Source: DASUPK01 sp963795665 | GTDB lineage: Bacteria > Actinomycetota > Thermoleophilia > Solirubrobacterales > 70-9 | Direction of reading: 5' to 3' | Length of the DNA stretch: 64,000 bases | NCBI GenBank assembly: GCA_963795665.1 | Contig: CAWCIP010000016.1 | Location: forward strand, 1-64,000 | Part shown: positions 1 through 7,626 of the stretch, piece after piece | How positions within the stretch are numbered: the stretch's first letter is position 1 | Layout of the letters: each line of letters opens with the position of its first letter | Notes under the pieces: generated by a model | Databases searched by the model: none | What the model saw: only the letters and a program-made list of their open reading frames with translations | Told to the model about the DNA's origin: nothing | Program-made: the position numbers and the translations under genes

Positions 1-247
1 GGATGCAGGCTCTCGGGCGAGTAGCTGCGCGCATCTGGCTCGCCGGCGGTGAGCATTGGTCTAAAGGGAGCTTAGGTTTCCGGCGGACACGGCGGACAGC
101 GCCGGGATCGGCCGCCCTATTGCCAAAGCGGTCCTACGTGGCTGCTTCTCCGGGGGACAGATCGAGAAGCGGAGAAAGGCGCGGAGTCGAACTGATCGGT
201 CATAGACTGCGCCACCAACTGGCGTCCCAAGTAGCGCACCTGAACTG

Positions 248-565
248 ATGAGCAAGAGACTGAAGATGCTCCGCGCCCGCGCCGAAGCTGCCGAGCGGGA
301 TTTGGGGCAAGCGGAGAAAGACTTGGAAGCGGCCGAGGCCGCGCTCGAAGACCAGATGAAGGAAACGGTTCTCCTTCGGCGGGAGCGGGACGATTCACGC
401 AAGCTCCAAACCGCCGAGCGCGAGGCCGGCCAGGTTCTCGTGGAGATGGTGAAGGAGGAGAGGGCCAAGTTGGCTCAGGTACGGAAGTGGCTCGAGGAGC
501 AAGACGACGGCTCGAGATGGTTTGCGCTACGCGCCATCGTCGAGTTGAAGCAGGGAACCAAATGA
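248..565 (+). CDS. Small coiled-coil protein of unknown function
   Basis: A 105-residue, highly charged protein. Residues about 8-90 are rich in Glu, Lys, Arg, Ala and Leu with heptad-like spacing, which predicts one long alpha-helical coiled coil; there is no signal peptide, membrane segment or Cys. I do not recognise a family. The ATG at 248 is preceded by a weak purine stretch and overlaps the stop of an implausible upstream frame. It lies inside the putative integrated element, so it is probably cargo, perhaps a structural or accessory protein. It could also be non-coding, but the composition is protein-like. Confidence 0.5.
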   Translation: MSKRLKMLRARAEAAERDLGQAEKDLEAAEAALEDQMKETVLLRRERDDSRKLQTAEREAGQVLVEMVKEERAKLAQVRKWLEEQDDGSRWFALRAIVELKQGTK

Positions 566-681
566 AGACGCTGACCGCTGCGGCCTGTTTGGTCTTTTAA
601 CTGACCGAGCGCAGGGGACCGCCGGGTAGCCGCTTTCCATGCGAAGCAGCAGTGTGTAGGCGTGAACCTCCGACCTCGATG

Positions 682-701
682 AGGGCAACAAAAGGGCAAC
701 A
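682..701. repeat. Two direct copies of AGGGCAACA, 11 bp apart
   Basis: The 9-mer AGGGCAACA occurs at 682-690 and again at 693-701, one helical turn apart. Such phased direct repeats near an att core can be recombinase or excisionase binding sites; this role is inference from position only. Confidence 0.45.
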
Positions 702-714
702 GACGGGACGGAGT

Positions 715-784
715 CCAGCCGAACCCAGACGAACTCGAGTCCCCATTTAGAGCCGAATCCTGAGCCAGACGAGCCCCACCGAAC
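715..784. repeat. Two tandem pairs of 10-bp repeats, candidate integrase arm sites
   Basis: Four abutting 10-mers form two pairs: CCAGCCGAAC (715-724) plus CCAGACGAAC (725-734), then CCAGACGAGC (765-774) plus CCCACCGAAC (775-784). The pairs start exactly 50 bp apart and the second ends 8 bp before the tRNA-derived core. This arrangement matches arm-type sites of tyrosine integrases next to an att core. The repeats are seen directly; the function is inferred. Confidence 0.5.
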
Positions 785-792
785 TCCCGGCG

Positions 793-838
793 CGGTCTAC
801 GAAACCGAAGGTCACAGGTTCGAATCCTGTCGGGCGCG
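793..838 (+). other. att site: displaced 3' fragment of tRNA-Arg(ACG)
   Basis: The sequence reads as the 3' part of a tRNA: anticodon arm with loop CTACGAA (anticodon ACG), variable loop, a T arm with stem ACAGG/CCTGT around TTCGAAT, and the 3' acceptor strand CGGGCGC with discriminator G at 838. The 5' half (expected acceptor strand GCGCCCG and D arm) is missing upstream, so this is not a functional tRNA. Integration into a tRNA-Arg gene with crossover near the anticodon loop leaves exactly such a fragment at the far attachment site. The rebuilt complete tRNA gene should lie at the other end of the element, left of the window. Confidence 0.75.
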
Positions 839-962
839 CTCCCCAGACCCTCGCGTCCGCGGGCGTTCGTCGTGTGAAGGGTGCCCTGATCCGCATCGTG
901 CCGCTGGCCAGCTTGGTGCCGGGCAACGGCCCGCAGCCCGGACGGCGGCTAGCCTAGGCGCG

Positions 963-2345
963 ATGCCTCAGGGGTCGGACAGTCCGCTCGACGGGGACCG
1001 GCTCGCCGGCCTGATCGAGACGGAGGAGCGGCGCTTCGTGGAGGAGCACCGGCGCTCGCGCGAGCTGTTTGAGAGCGGGCGGGGGGCTCTGCTCGCTGGC
1101 GTGCCGATGCCGTGGATGACCGAGTGGGCGAGCCCGTTTCCGGTGTTCGCGGAGAGCGCGGAGGGCGCCCGATTCACAGACGTGGACGGCAACGACTACG
1201 TCGATTTCTGCCTCGGCGACACCGGGGCGATGACCGGGCATTCGCCTCCGGCGACGGTTGCCGCGGTGGCCCAGCGCGCCTCCCGCGGGATCACGCTGAT
1301 GCTGCCGACCGAGGACGCGAGCCGGGTCGGCGAGGAGCTGACACGGCGGTTTGGTCTGCCGCGCTGGCAATTCGCTTTGACCGCGACGGACGCCAACCGA
1401 TTCGCGCTACGCCTGGCGAGGGCGATCACCGGCCGGCCGAAGGTTCTGGTCTACGCCTGGTGCTACCACGGGTCCGTTGACGAGAGCTTTGCGATCGAGA
1501 TCGAGGGCGAGACGCGCTCCCGTCCAGACAACATCGGCCCGCCCGTCGACCCGGCCCTGACCACGCGGGCAGTCGAGTGGAACGACGTCGGCGCCCTGGA
1601 ACGCGCCCTCGCTCCCCGTGACGTCGCCTGCGTGCTGGCGGAACCCGCGATGACCAATGCCGGGATCGTCCTTCCCGACCCCGGCTACCACGAGGCGCTT
1701 CGCCAGCTCAGCCGCGAGCACGGGGCCCTGCTCGTGATCGACGAGACGCACACCTTCTGCGCGGGCCCGGGGGGCTACACGGCTGCGGGCGGGCTGGAGC
1801 CCGACCTGCTCACGATCGGGAAGGCGATCGCCGGCGGGATCCCGGCCGCCGCCTACGGGATGACCGAGGAGGTGGCCGATCGGGTCACGGCCCACCACCG
1901 GACGCTGGAGACATCCGACGTCGGCGGGATCGGAGGCACGCTGGCGGGGAACGCGCTCTCGCTCGCGGCCACCCGCGCGACGCTGGAGGAGGTGCTGACG
2001 GAAGCGGCGTTCGACCACATGATCGGCGTCGCGGAGCGCTTCGAGGCAGGCGTCAACGAGGTGATCACCGCCCATGGCATGCCGTGGCACGCCACCCGGC
2101 TCGGCTGCCGGGTCGAATACCACTTCCGCTCCTCTCCGCCGCGCAACGGCTCCGAGGCCATGGCGGCCGACGACGCGATGCTCAGCAGCTACATGCACCT
2201 GCACGCGCTCAATCGCGGGATCCTCCTGACGCCCTTCCACAAGATGGCGCTGATGTGTCCGGCGACGTCCGAGGCCGACGTCGACCGGCACACGGACGCC
2301 TTCGGGGAGGCGGTCGTGGCTCTGGCGGGTCAGGGCGTCGGCTGA
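963..2345 (+). CDS. Class III PLP-dependent aminotransferase
   Basis: 460 residues, the size of class III (subgroup II) aminotransferases. D260 in IDETH contacts the PLP pyridine nitrogen, and K287 in TIGKAIAGGIP is the Schiff-base lysine. It resembles glutamate-1-semialdehyde aminomutase, but that enzyme's DEVMTGFR signature is replaced by DETHTFCAGPGG, so a transaminase of unknown substrate is more likely than HemL. It is cytoplasmic. The ATG at 963 follows no clear Shine-Dalgarno. It is the first gene on the chromosomal side of the att site and is separated from the next gene by 229 bp with no recognised motif. Confidence 0.85.
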   Translation: MPQGSDSPLDGDRLAGLIETEERRFVEEHRRSRELFESGRGALLAGVPMPWMTEWASPFPVFAESAEGARFTDVDGNDYVDFCLGDTGAMTGHSPPATVAAVAQRASRGITLMLPTEDASRVGEELTRRFGLPRWQFALTATDANRFALRLARAITGRPKVLVYAWCYHGSVDESFAIEIEGETRSRPDNIGPPVDPALTTRAVEWNDVGALERALAPRDVACVLAEPAMTNAGIVLPDPGYHEALRQLSREHGALLVIDETHTFCAGPGGYTAAGGLEPDLLTIGKAIAGGIPAAAYGMTEEVADRVTAHHRTLETSDVGGIGGTLAGNALSLAATRATLEEVLTEAAFDHMIGVAERFEAGVNEVITAHGMPWHATRLGCRVEYHFRSSPPRNGSEAMAADDAMLSSYMHLHALNRGILLTPFHKMALMCPATSEADVDRHTDAFGEAVVALAGQGVG

Positions 2346-2574
2346 TTGCCGGCGACGCCGGACGCCCCAAGCGGCGCTCGGTCGCCTCGTGGCGGTAGTC
2401 GAAGCGCGAAGAGGCCAGGCGGGCGGCATGTCTCTGTCTTTCTGGCCGGTGAGGCTCAGCGAGAGGGGCCGGGATGAGACGGGGACGTGCCCAACCCCAA
2501 GAACTGCCCAGCTTGCCGTGGGTCTCTCGCTGGCTAATATCCCCGCGCGAACTGAAGGGACACCAGGAGGAGAT

Positions 2575-2961
2575 ATGGGTCTTCAGGACTGCAAAGTCGG
2601 AGTGGCCGTGCCCGTCGGCGATATGGCCAGCGCGAAGGAGTTCTACGAGGGCAAGCTCGGACTGACGGGCGGTACCGAGGGCTCTGATGGGGGAGTCACC
2701 TACGAGTGCGCAGGGGGTACGAGCCTGCATATCTACCCGTCGCCCGACAATGCCGGCCAATCCGGAGCGACGATCGCGGGCTTCGAGACCGACGATGTCG
2801 AGGGCATCGTCGAGGAGCTCTCCTCCACCGGAGTCGAGTTCGAGCACTACGAGAGTGGGCAGTTCAAGACCAATGAGAAGGGAGTTGCCGAGATCGGCGA
2901 CGCCAAAGTCGCGTGGTTCAAGGACCCGGACGGAAACACCGTCGGGATTGTCAACGCATAG
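2575..2961 (+). CDS. VOC (glyoxalase/bleomycin-resistance fold) family protein
   Basis: 128 residues, a single vicinal-oxygen-chelate module: the N-terminal strand leads into DMASAKEFYEGKLGL, and the C-terminal half ends with WFKDPDGNTVGIV, the usual KDPDGN turn of the second beta-alpha-beta-beta-beta unit. Substrate is unknown; relatives range from dioxygenases to antibiotic-binding proteins. The frame is open further upstream, but the ATG at 2575 has an excellent GGAGG-type ribosome site a few bases before it, which fixes the start. It stands alone; the following 247 bp hold nothing I can support. Confidence 0.85.
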   Translation: MGLQDCKVGVAVPVGDMASAKEFYEGKLGLTGGTEGSDGGVTYECAGGTSLHIYPSPDNAGQSGATIAGFETDDVEGIVEELSSTGVEFEHYESGQFKTNEKGVAEIGDAKVAWFKDPDGNTVGIVNA

Positions 2962-3208
2962 CGCCGCTTCTCGTCCAAAGCAGCGGTTTCGACGCCCGAA
3001 CTGACCGGCGTGGGTTCTGTGTGCCCCCAGAGGCGTGTCGCGTGCTAGCGATAAACCGAATCGTTCCCAAGCTATAGGCAACGGCGCTCGAAGGAGGAGC
3101 CCAGGGCTCGACCGTCTCGCGCTGCTCGATCGGATCGGCGATCGCGTGATCGAGCAGGCCCGCCTGATCGGCACCTGCGAGCGCTGAGACCGGCCGCGCT
3201 CGGTTGCG

Positions 3209-3544
3209 GTGTTTCGCGGGAGCGCTACTCTCGGTTACGTGGGTTCGGTGGCATTTCAGTTGGCTGATGCTTCGACGCAGGAAGCGCTGCCAATCCTGTT
3301 GCTGTCCGTGATCGGAAGTGCTTTGTTCGCCGGCCTCCTGCTCTGCTTCCGGCGCTTCGATGCCGACCAGCCGTCAGACGGCGGCGAGGGTGGCAGCGGA
3401 GGAGATGACCACGGGCCCGGCCCCGATCGGCCCGATGGGCCCCTTCGGCTACTCGATCCTCCGCTGGGGGAGATTCGCGCAAGCGGGCCGCGGTCGACCG
3501 CAGAGCCGGACAGAAAAAGGCGCCGCTCCTTGACGACGTCGTAG
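3209..3544 (+). CDS. Small single-pass membrane protein, hypothetical
   Basis: Up to 111 residues. A hydrophobic stretch at about residues 28-47 (ALPILLLSVIGSALFAGLLL) predicts one membrane helix, followed by a Gly/Asp/Pro-rich hydrophilic tail. No known family is recognised. Start is uncertain: 3209 or a GTG about 11 codons later. It sits directly upstream of the oxidase operon and its stop overlaps that operon's predicted -35 element, so it may be a small oxidase-associated protein or a separate transcript. Coding status is moderate. Confidence 0.4.
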   Translation: MFRGSATLGYVGSVAFQLADASTQEALPILLLSVIGSALFAGLLLCFRRFDADQPSDGGEGGSGGDDHGPGPDRPDGPLRLLDPPLGEIRASGPRSTAEPDRKRRRSLTTS

Positions 3545-3558
3545 CGCGGGTATAGATT
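3530..3558 (+). promoter_or_regulatory. Predicted housekeeping promoter of the oxidase operon
   Basis: TTGACG (3530-3535), a 17-bp spacer and TAGATT (3553-3558) form a near-consensus sigma-70-type promoter about 70 bp before the first oxidase-locus gene. The short palindrome ACGACGTCGT overlaps the -35 region. The next gene has its own AGGAGAG ribosome site at 3611-3617. Confidence 0.5.
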
Positions 3559-3626
3559 GCCCAGTTGCGCTGCCTTCTCGGCGCGGCCAGCATCGAGAAG
3601 GCAACCGGGAAGGAGAGTTTGGCGGT

Positions 3627-4286
3627 ATGAGCTCCCTTGCTAGGCGTTGGCTGGCGATCATCGCCGGTGTGGTGATTGTCGCGCTGGCAATCGGGCTCTA
3701 CGTCAACAAGCTCGTGCGCGCTCCGACTCCGGTTTCGGCGCAGCAGACCGGGCCGGCCCAGGCGCAGCTGACGCTGGGCACCACTCCCGCGGTCGGAAAG
3801 CTCGGTGGACACCCGAGCTGGGTCTCCTATCTGGTGCGCGAGGGGAATCAGTGGAAGCACACCACGACCTTCGACGTGCCCGCCCATTCCCTGGTGAGGA
3901 TCACCGTCCTCAACTTCGACGGCGAGAGCGGCCTGCGTAACCCGTTCCTCTCCCAGGTGCAGGGCACGGTCGGAGGAACGATGCAGCTGGACGGCAAGAC
4001 GGTGAAGAACATCGCCCCGGACGCCGCCTCGCACACCTTCACGGTGCCGCAGATGGGGATCGTCGTCCCGATCAAGGGCGTCGCCGACGACGCACCCAAC
4101 CAGTGCGAGGAGATGCCGTGCACCCTCGGCCAGGCGCACACGACCGTCACCTTCGTGATCCGCACCGGCAAGCACGGGTGGATTCGGTGGCAGTGCTTCG
4201 TGCCGTGCGCGGCCGGCTTCTTCACCGGCTTCGGTGGTCCGATGCAGACGATCGGCTACATGGACGGCTTCCTGCACGTGGTCTGA
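3627..4286 (+). CDS. Membrane-anchored cupredoxin-like protein of the oxidase locus
   Basis: 219 residues: an uncleaved signal anchor (about 8-28), a linker, then a beta-rich extracytoplasmic domain. The end of the domain carries C190-x3-C194 followed by a Gly/Phe loop and M206; a second Cys pair is C160/C165. This resembles the metal loop of CuA/cupredoxin folds, but the His normally found between the second Cys and the Met of CuA is absent. It is the first gene of the oxidase operon, 12 bp ahead of subunit II, so a role in electron entry or copper handling at the oxidase is likely. Known family: none that I can name. The metal-binding role is inference. Confidence 0.65.
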   Translation: MSSLARRWLAIIAGVVIVALAIGLYVNKLVRAPTPVSAQQTGPAQAQLTLGTTPAVGKLGGHPSWVSYLVREGNQWKHTTTFDVPAHSLVRITVLNFDGESGLRNPFLSQVQGTVGGTMQLDGKTVKNIAPDAASHTFTVPQMGIVVPIKGVADDAPNQCEEMPCTLGQAHTTVTFVIRTGKHGWIRWQCFVPCAAGFFTGFGGPMQTIGYMDGFLHVV

Positions 4287-4298
4287 GCCCGAGCGACG

Positions 4299-5126
4299 AT
4301 GCCCGAGCCCCCTCACTTCAGACGAATCCTGATTCTGTGGGCCGCGCTCAGCATCATCGCGACGCCCATCGTGGTCCTGGTATGGGCGCCGGATCTGCCG
4401 CCGGGCAACAGCGCCAACGCCGGGTCGGGGCAGGTGACGGACAACACCGTCCTGCTCGGGGTCGTGACCCCGATCGTCGCGCTGATGGTCGTCTACTTCG
4501 CGTATGCGCTGATCGTCTTCCGCCGGCGGGACGAGGGGCCCGAGGAGGGGCTGGCGATCCGTGGGAACCGCGACATACAGACGACCTGGCTGGCGGTCAC
4601 CTCGGTGGTCGTGCTCTTCCTGGCGACCTACGGCACCATCAGGCTCTTCGACGAGGGCTCCGGCGGTGGGCAGGGTGCGGATCCCGTAGCCAAGCCGTCG
4701 GGCAATGTGCTCCCGGTGCAGGTGATCGGCCAGCAGTGGGCGTTCACCTACCGCTGGCCGACCTTCGGAGGTGTTGAGACGCCGCACCTGGAGCTGCCGG
4801 TCGACCGCAACGTCGCGCTGCACGTCACCTCGCTCGACGTGATCCACTCGTTCTGGGCCCACGACCTCGGGGTGAAGGCCGACGCCAATCCGGGCGTGGA
4901 CAACGTCGCTTATGTCAAGCCGACCGATGTCCGCAGCTTCTCGATCCGCTGCGCCGAGCTCTGCGGGCTCTTCCACGGGCACATGTTCGATACGGGGCAG
5001 GTCGTGAGCGACGGCGCCTTCCTCGCCTGGATACATGCCCAGCAGGCCGCCTTCGGCCCGGCGACCGGCGCCCTGCCCAAGTACAGGTCCCACTACAACC
5101 CCGCTCCCCATAGGAGGGCCGGATGA
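4299..5126 (+). CDS. ctaC: Cytochrome c oxidase subunit II (CuA subunit)
   Basis: 275 residues. Two membrane helices (about 9-30 and 50-72, with a further hydrophobic stretch near 98-115) precede an extracytoplasmic cupredoxin domain. All CuA ligands are visible: H183 in DVIHSFW, then C218, E220, C222, H226 and M229 in CAELCGLFHGHM. No heme c motif (CxxCH) follows, so this is not a caa3-type fusion. It accepts electrons from a cytochrome or cupredoxin and passes them to heme a in subunit I. Its stop overlaps the ATG of subunit I (ATGA), implying translational coupling. Confidence 0.95.
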   Translation: MPEPPHFRRILILWAALSIIATPIVVLVWAPDLPPGNSANAGSGQVTDNTVLLGVVTPIVALMVVYFAYALIVFRRRDEGPEEGLAIRGNRDIQTTWLAVTSVVVLFLATYGTIRLFDEGSGGGQGADPVAKPSGNVLPVQVIGQQWAFTYRWPTFGGVETPHLELPVDRNVALHVTSLDVIHSFWAHDLGVKADANPGVDNVAYVKPTDVRSFSIRCAELCGLFHGHMFDTGQVVSDGAFLAWIHAQQAAFGPATGALPKYRSHYNPAPHRRAG

Positions 5127-7006
5127 ACACCGAACGGAGCGCCCGTCCCCCCCTGCGTGGCCTGATCGGCTTCAACCTGCTCAGCGGGATCCTGCTCGGG
5201 ATCGTCGGCTTCTACTTCGGCTGGTGGCTCGGCCACCAGATCCATTTCACCAACTACGAGTACATCGAGGACACGGGGCAGAACGACATTGCGCTCTTCC
5301 TGGGCTATCTGTTCTTCGTCGTCGGCTTCCTGGTGGGCCTCGGGTACCTCAGGTATCCCCTGGCGAGGATGATCGGGCGGGAGCCGTCACACCACGAGAA
5401 CGAGGGAGGCGGCATCCGCCGCTACTTCGGCCTCTGCACCGACCACAAGGTGATCGGGATGCAGTACCTCGTTGGGATCGGCCTCTTCTTCTTCATCGGC
5501 GGCGTGAACGCGATGCTGATCCGGGCCGAGCTTCTCCGCCCCTCGCCCCAGCTCTTCGGCGCCGGCAACTACCTGACGCTCGTCAGCCTGCACGGGGCGA
5601 TGATGATGGGGATCATGACCTCGGGCGTTCTCGGCCCGTTCGCCAACTACTTCGTCCCCCTGATGATCGGCGCGAAGAGGATGGCCTTCCCGCGGATCGA
5701 GTCGCTCACCTTCTGGCTGCTGATGGCGGCCGGGGCGATCCTCACCAGCGCCGTCTTCTTCGGCGGCCTTCCCACCGGCTGGACCGGCTACGGGCCGCTC
5801 AACGACCAGGCGAACATGGGAATGGACTCGTACATCATCTTCTTCATCCTCGTCGGGGTCTCGATGACGCTCCTCGGGCTCAACCTGATCGCGACGATCG
5901 TGACGATGCGGGCACCCGGGTTGACCTGGGGGCGGCTGCCGATGTTCTGCTGGGGAGCTATCTCAACTTCGGGCCTGATGGTGCTCGCGGCGCCCGTCCT
6001 GGCGGCCGTCCTCCTGATGGTGGGGCTCGACCGGACCGCCCAGACTTCGTTCTTCCAGGCGCCCTCCGGAGGCAGCCCCTACCTGTTCGAGAACCTGTTC
6101 TGGTTCTTCGGCCATCCGGAGGTCTACGTCTTAGCCCTGCCCGGGTTCGGGATCCTCCTCGAGATCGTGCCGGTATTCGCACGAAAGCCACTCTGGGGCT
6201 ACCGCCTCGCGGTGGCGGGGATGCTCGGCGTGGCGCTGCTGAGCTTCTTCGTCTGGCAGCACCACCTGTTCGTCAGCGGGATCAACGGGGCCCTGCGGCC
6301 GTTCTACATGCTCTCCACCGAGGTGATCTCGATACCCACGGGATTCATCTTCCTTTGCGGCATGGCGACGCTCTGGAGGGCCAGCATCCGCTACACGGTG
6401 CCGATGCTCTTCTGCCTGGCCTGGTTCTTCAACTTCTTCATCGGGGGTATCTCGGGGGTGTTCCTGTCGGACACCCCGAGCGACGTCAGCACCCACGGCA
6501 GCTTCTTCGTCATGGCCCATTTCCACTACACGATCATGGGCGGCCTGGTCTTCACTTTCTTCGCCGCGATCTACTACTGGGTGCCGAAGATGACCGGGTT
6601 CCGGTTCAACGAGACCCTGTCGAAGATCCACTTCTGGTCGATGTTCATCGCGTTCAACTCCACCTTTGGCCCGCTCTTCGCCGCCGGGCTGCTGGGGATG
6701 CCGCGGCGAGTGGCCACGTACGCGTCCAGCCTGCAGCCGCTCAACATCTGGGTGTCGGTGTCCGCCTTCGTCCTCGGGTTGTCGATGCTGGTCTTCCTGG
6801 CCAACGTCCTCTACTCGCTTGTGATCGTCCGCAAGCCGGCGGAGGCGAATCCATGGGACTCCAAGTCGCTCGAGTGGCAGGTGCCGACGCCGGTGCCGCT
6901 GCACAACTTCGACCAGGTTCCGGTGATCGACTCGGAGCCCTATGACTACGGAACCCCACCCCCGCCGCCCAGACCCGCGAAGGAACCCGCGGCGGCGCCC
7001 GGATAG
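5123..7006 (+). CDS. ctaD: Heme-copper oxidase subunit I with unusual proton channels
   Basis: 627 residues. It contains heme a ligands H157 and H468, heme a3 ligand H466, CuB ligands H331, H380 and H381, the cross-linked Tyr Y335 and the gating Glu E333 (HPEVY). The Arg pair after GMP is kept. Compared with Paracoccus subunit I, the D-channel Asp position is R186 (GAKRMAF for GAPDMAF), the Asn pair is Glu-Ser, the K-channel Lys position is I409 (IPTGFIF for VPTGIKV) and the Asp after the conserved His is G459. About 100 extra N-terminal residues with two membrane helices precede the usual TDHK start. Reduces O2 to water in the membrane; whether it pumps is open. Confidence 0.93.
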   Translation: MNTERSARPPLRGLIGFNLLSGILLGIVGFYFGWWLGHQIHFTNYEYIEDTGQNDIALFLGYLFFVVGFLVGLGYLRYPLARMIGREPSHHENEGGGIRRYFGLCTDHKVIGMQYLVGIGLFFFIGGVNAMLIRAELLRPSPQLFGAGNYLTLVSLHGAMMMGIMTSGVLGPFANYFVPLMIGAKRMAFPRIESLTFWLLMAAGAILTSAVFFGGLPTGWTGYGPLNDQANMGMDSYIIFFILVGVSMTLLGLNLIATIVTMRAPGLTWGRLPMFCWGAISTSGLMVLAAPVLAAVLLMVGLDRTAQTSFFQAPSGGSPYLFENLFWFFGHPEVYVLALPGFGILLEIVPVFARKPLWGYRLAVAGMLGVALLSFFVWQHHLFVSGINGALRPFYMLSTEVISIPTGFIFLCGMATLWRASIRYTVPMLFCLAWFFNFFIGGISGVFLSDTPSDVSTHGSFFVMAHFHYTIMGGLVFTFFAAIYYWVPKMTGFRFNETLSKIHFWSMFIAFNSTFGPLFAAGLLGMPRRVATYASSLQPLNIWVSVSAFVLGLSMLVFLANVLYSLVIVRKPAEANPWDSKSLEWQVPTPVPLHNFDQVPVIDSEPYDYGTPPPPPRPAKEPAAAPG

Positions 7007-7008
7007 CC

Positions 7009-7623
7009 ATGGTCAAGCTCCCAGGAAGAGGACGGCAAAGCAGCCCGGCGGACGGGCCGCTCGACGAGCCGCCGGAGGTCCACGAGCGGAACCTCTGGCT
7101 CGGCGCCCGCGTGATCGCCGGGACGACGATCATGTTCTTCGCGGCGTTCGTGTTCGCGTACTTCTACCTGCGCTCGCTCAACAACAGCAACGAGTGGCGC
7201 CCGGCGGGTGTGGACCCGCCGCAGAGGTACGGGATCGCAGTCGTCCTCCTCTTCGTCGCCAGCGCCGGCCTCCTGGCCTACGCGTCCTGGGCGGCGCGTG
7301 AGAAGCGCGGCTGGCTGGCGGCGGCGGGGACCGCAGTCGCGCTAGGGCTCGCGGGCTGCGTGGTGCAGGTGTTCGAATACGCGAATGTCCACTTCAGTCC
7401 GACCGACGGCGGCTACGCGAGCGTGTTCATCGGCTGGACCATCCTCTTCGTCGTCTTCGTGATCCTCACCATGTACTGGGTCGAGATCCTCTTCGCCGAG
7501 GGGATGCGCAATCGAGGTGCGGAGGTGGCAACCGTGCCGGCCGGCCTGGCCGACGCGGCGTTCTACTGGGGCCTGCTGGCGGGCATCGGGGTGCTCACTT
7601 GGGCGATCCTCTACCTGTTCTGA
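7009..7623 (+). CDS. ctaE: Cytochrome c oxidase subunit III
   Basis: 204 residues, the actinobacterial short form with five predicted membrane helices after a roughly 30-residue hydrophilic N-terminus. The order of helices, a Glu-containing segment (FEYANVHFSP) and the closing TWAILYLF helix fit COX3. It starts 2 bp after the subunit I stop. The subunit stabilises subunit I and has no metal sites. In the canonical enzyme it guards the D-channel entrance, so its partner here, which lacks the D-channel Asp, makes its job less obvious. Confidence 0.9.
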   Translation: MVKLPGRGRQSSPADGPLDEPPEVHERNLWLGARVIAGTTIMFFAAFVFAYFYLRSLNNSNEWRPAGVDPPQRYGIAVVLLFVASAGLLAYASWAAREKRGWLAAAGTAVALGLAGCVVQVFEYANVHFSPTDGGYASVFIGWTILFVVFVILTMYWVEILFAEGMRNRGAEVATVPAGLADAAFYWGLLAGIGVLTWAILYLF

Positions 7624-7626
7624 GCC

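Larger units (their letters stand above)
1..792. mobile_element. Right end of an integrated genetic element (partial)
   Basis: This stretch ends at a displaced 3' piece of a tRNA-Arg gene (793-838), the hallmark of an element integrated by a tyrosine recombinase into a tRNA gene. Because the fragment reads rightwards, the element lies to the left and the older chromosome to the right. Paired 10-bp repeats just inside the boundary look like integrase arm sites. The only gene seen is a small coiled-coil protein (248-565). No integrase is visible; it would lie left of the window. Bases 566-681 and 839-962 hold no gene or motif that I recognise. The element assignment is inference from the boundary. 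Confidence 0.55.

Noticed and set aside
3..248. Open frame ahead of the coiled-coil gene, overlapping its ATG
   Set aside because: Arg/Gly-rich translation without protein-like features; no ribosome site; the overlap is probably chance in the element's end.
963..2345. Calling the aminotransferase hemL
   Set aside because: The HemL signature is changed to DETHTFCAGPGG; only the class III family can be supported.
2349..2361. Palindrome CCGGCG-A-CGCCGG after the aminotransferase as a terminator
   Set aside because: One-base centre cannot form a normal hairpin loop and no T-run follows.
2389..2574. N-terminal extension of the VOC protein
   Set aside because: The ATG at 2575 has a strong ribosome site and begins the domain; the upstream part is not protein-like.
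3035..3187. 50-codon GTG frame ending LLDRIGDRVIEQARLIGTCER-like
   Set aside because: The second half looks helical, but there is no ribosome site and no neighbour support; too weak to call a gene.
3225..5111. Very long open frame antisense to the oxidase genes
   Set aside because: GC-rich third positions create long antisense frames; the plus-strand frames hold metal-ligand motifs and coupled starts.
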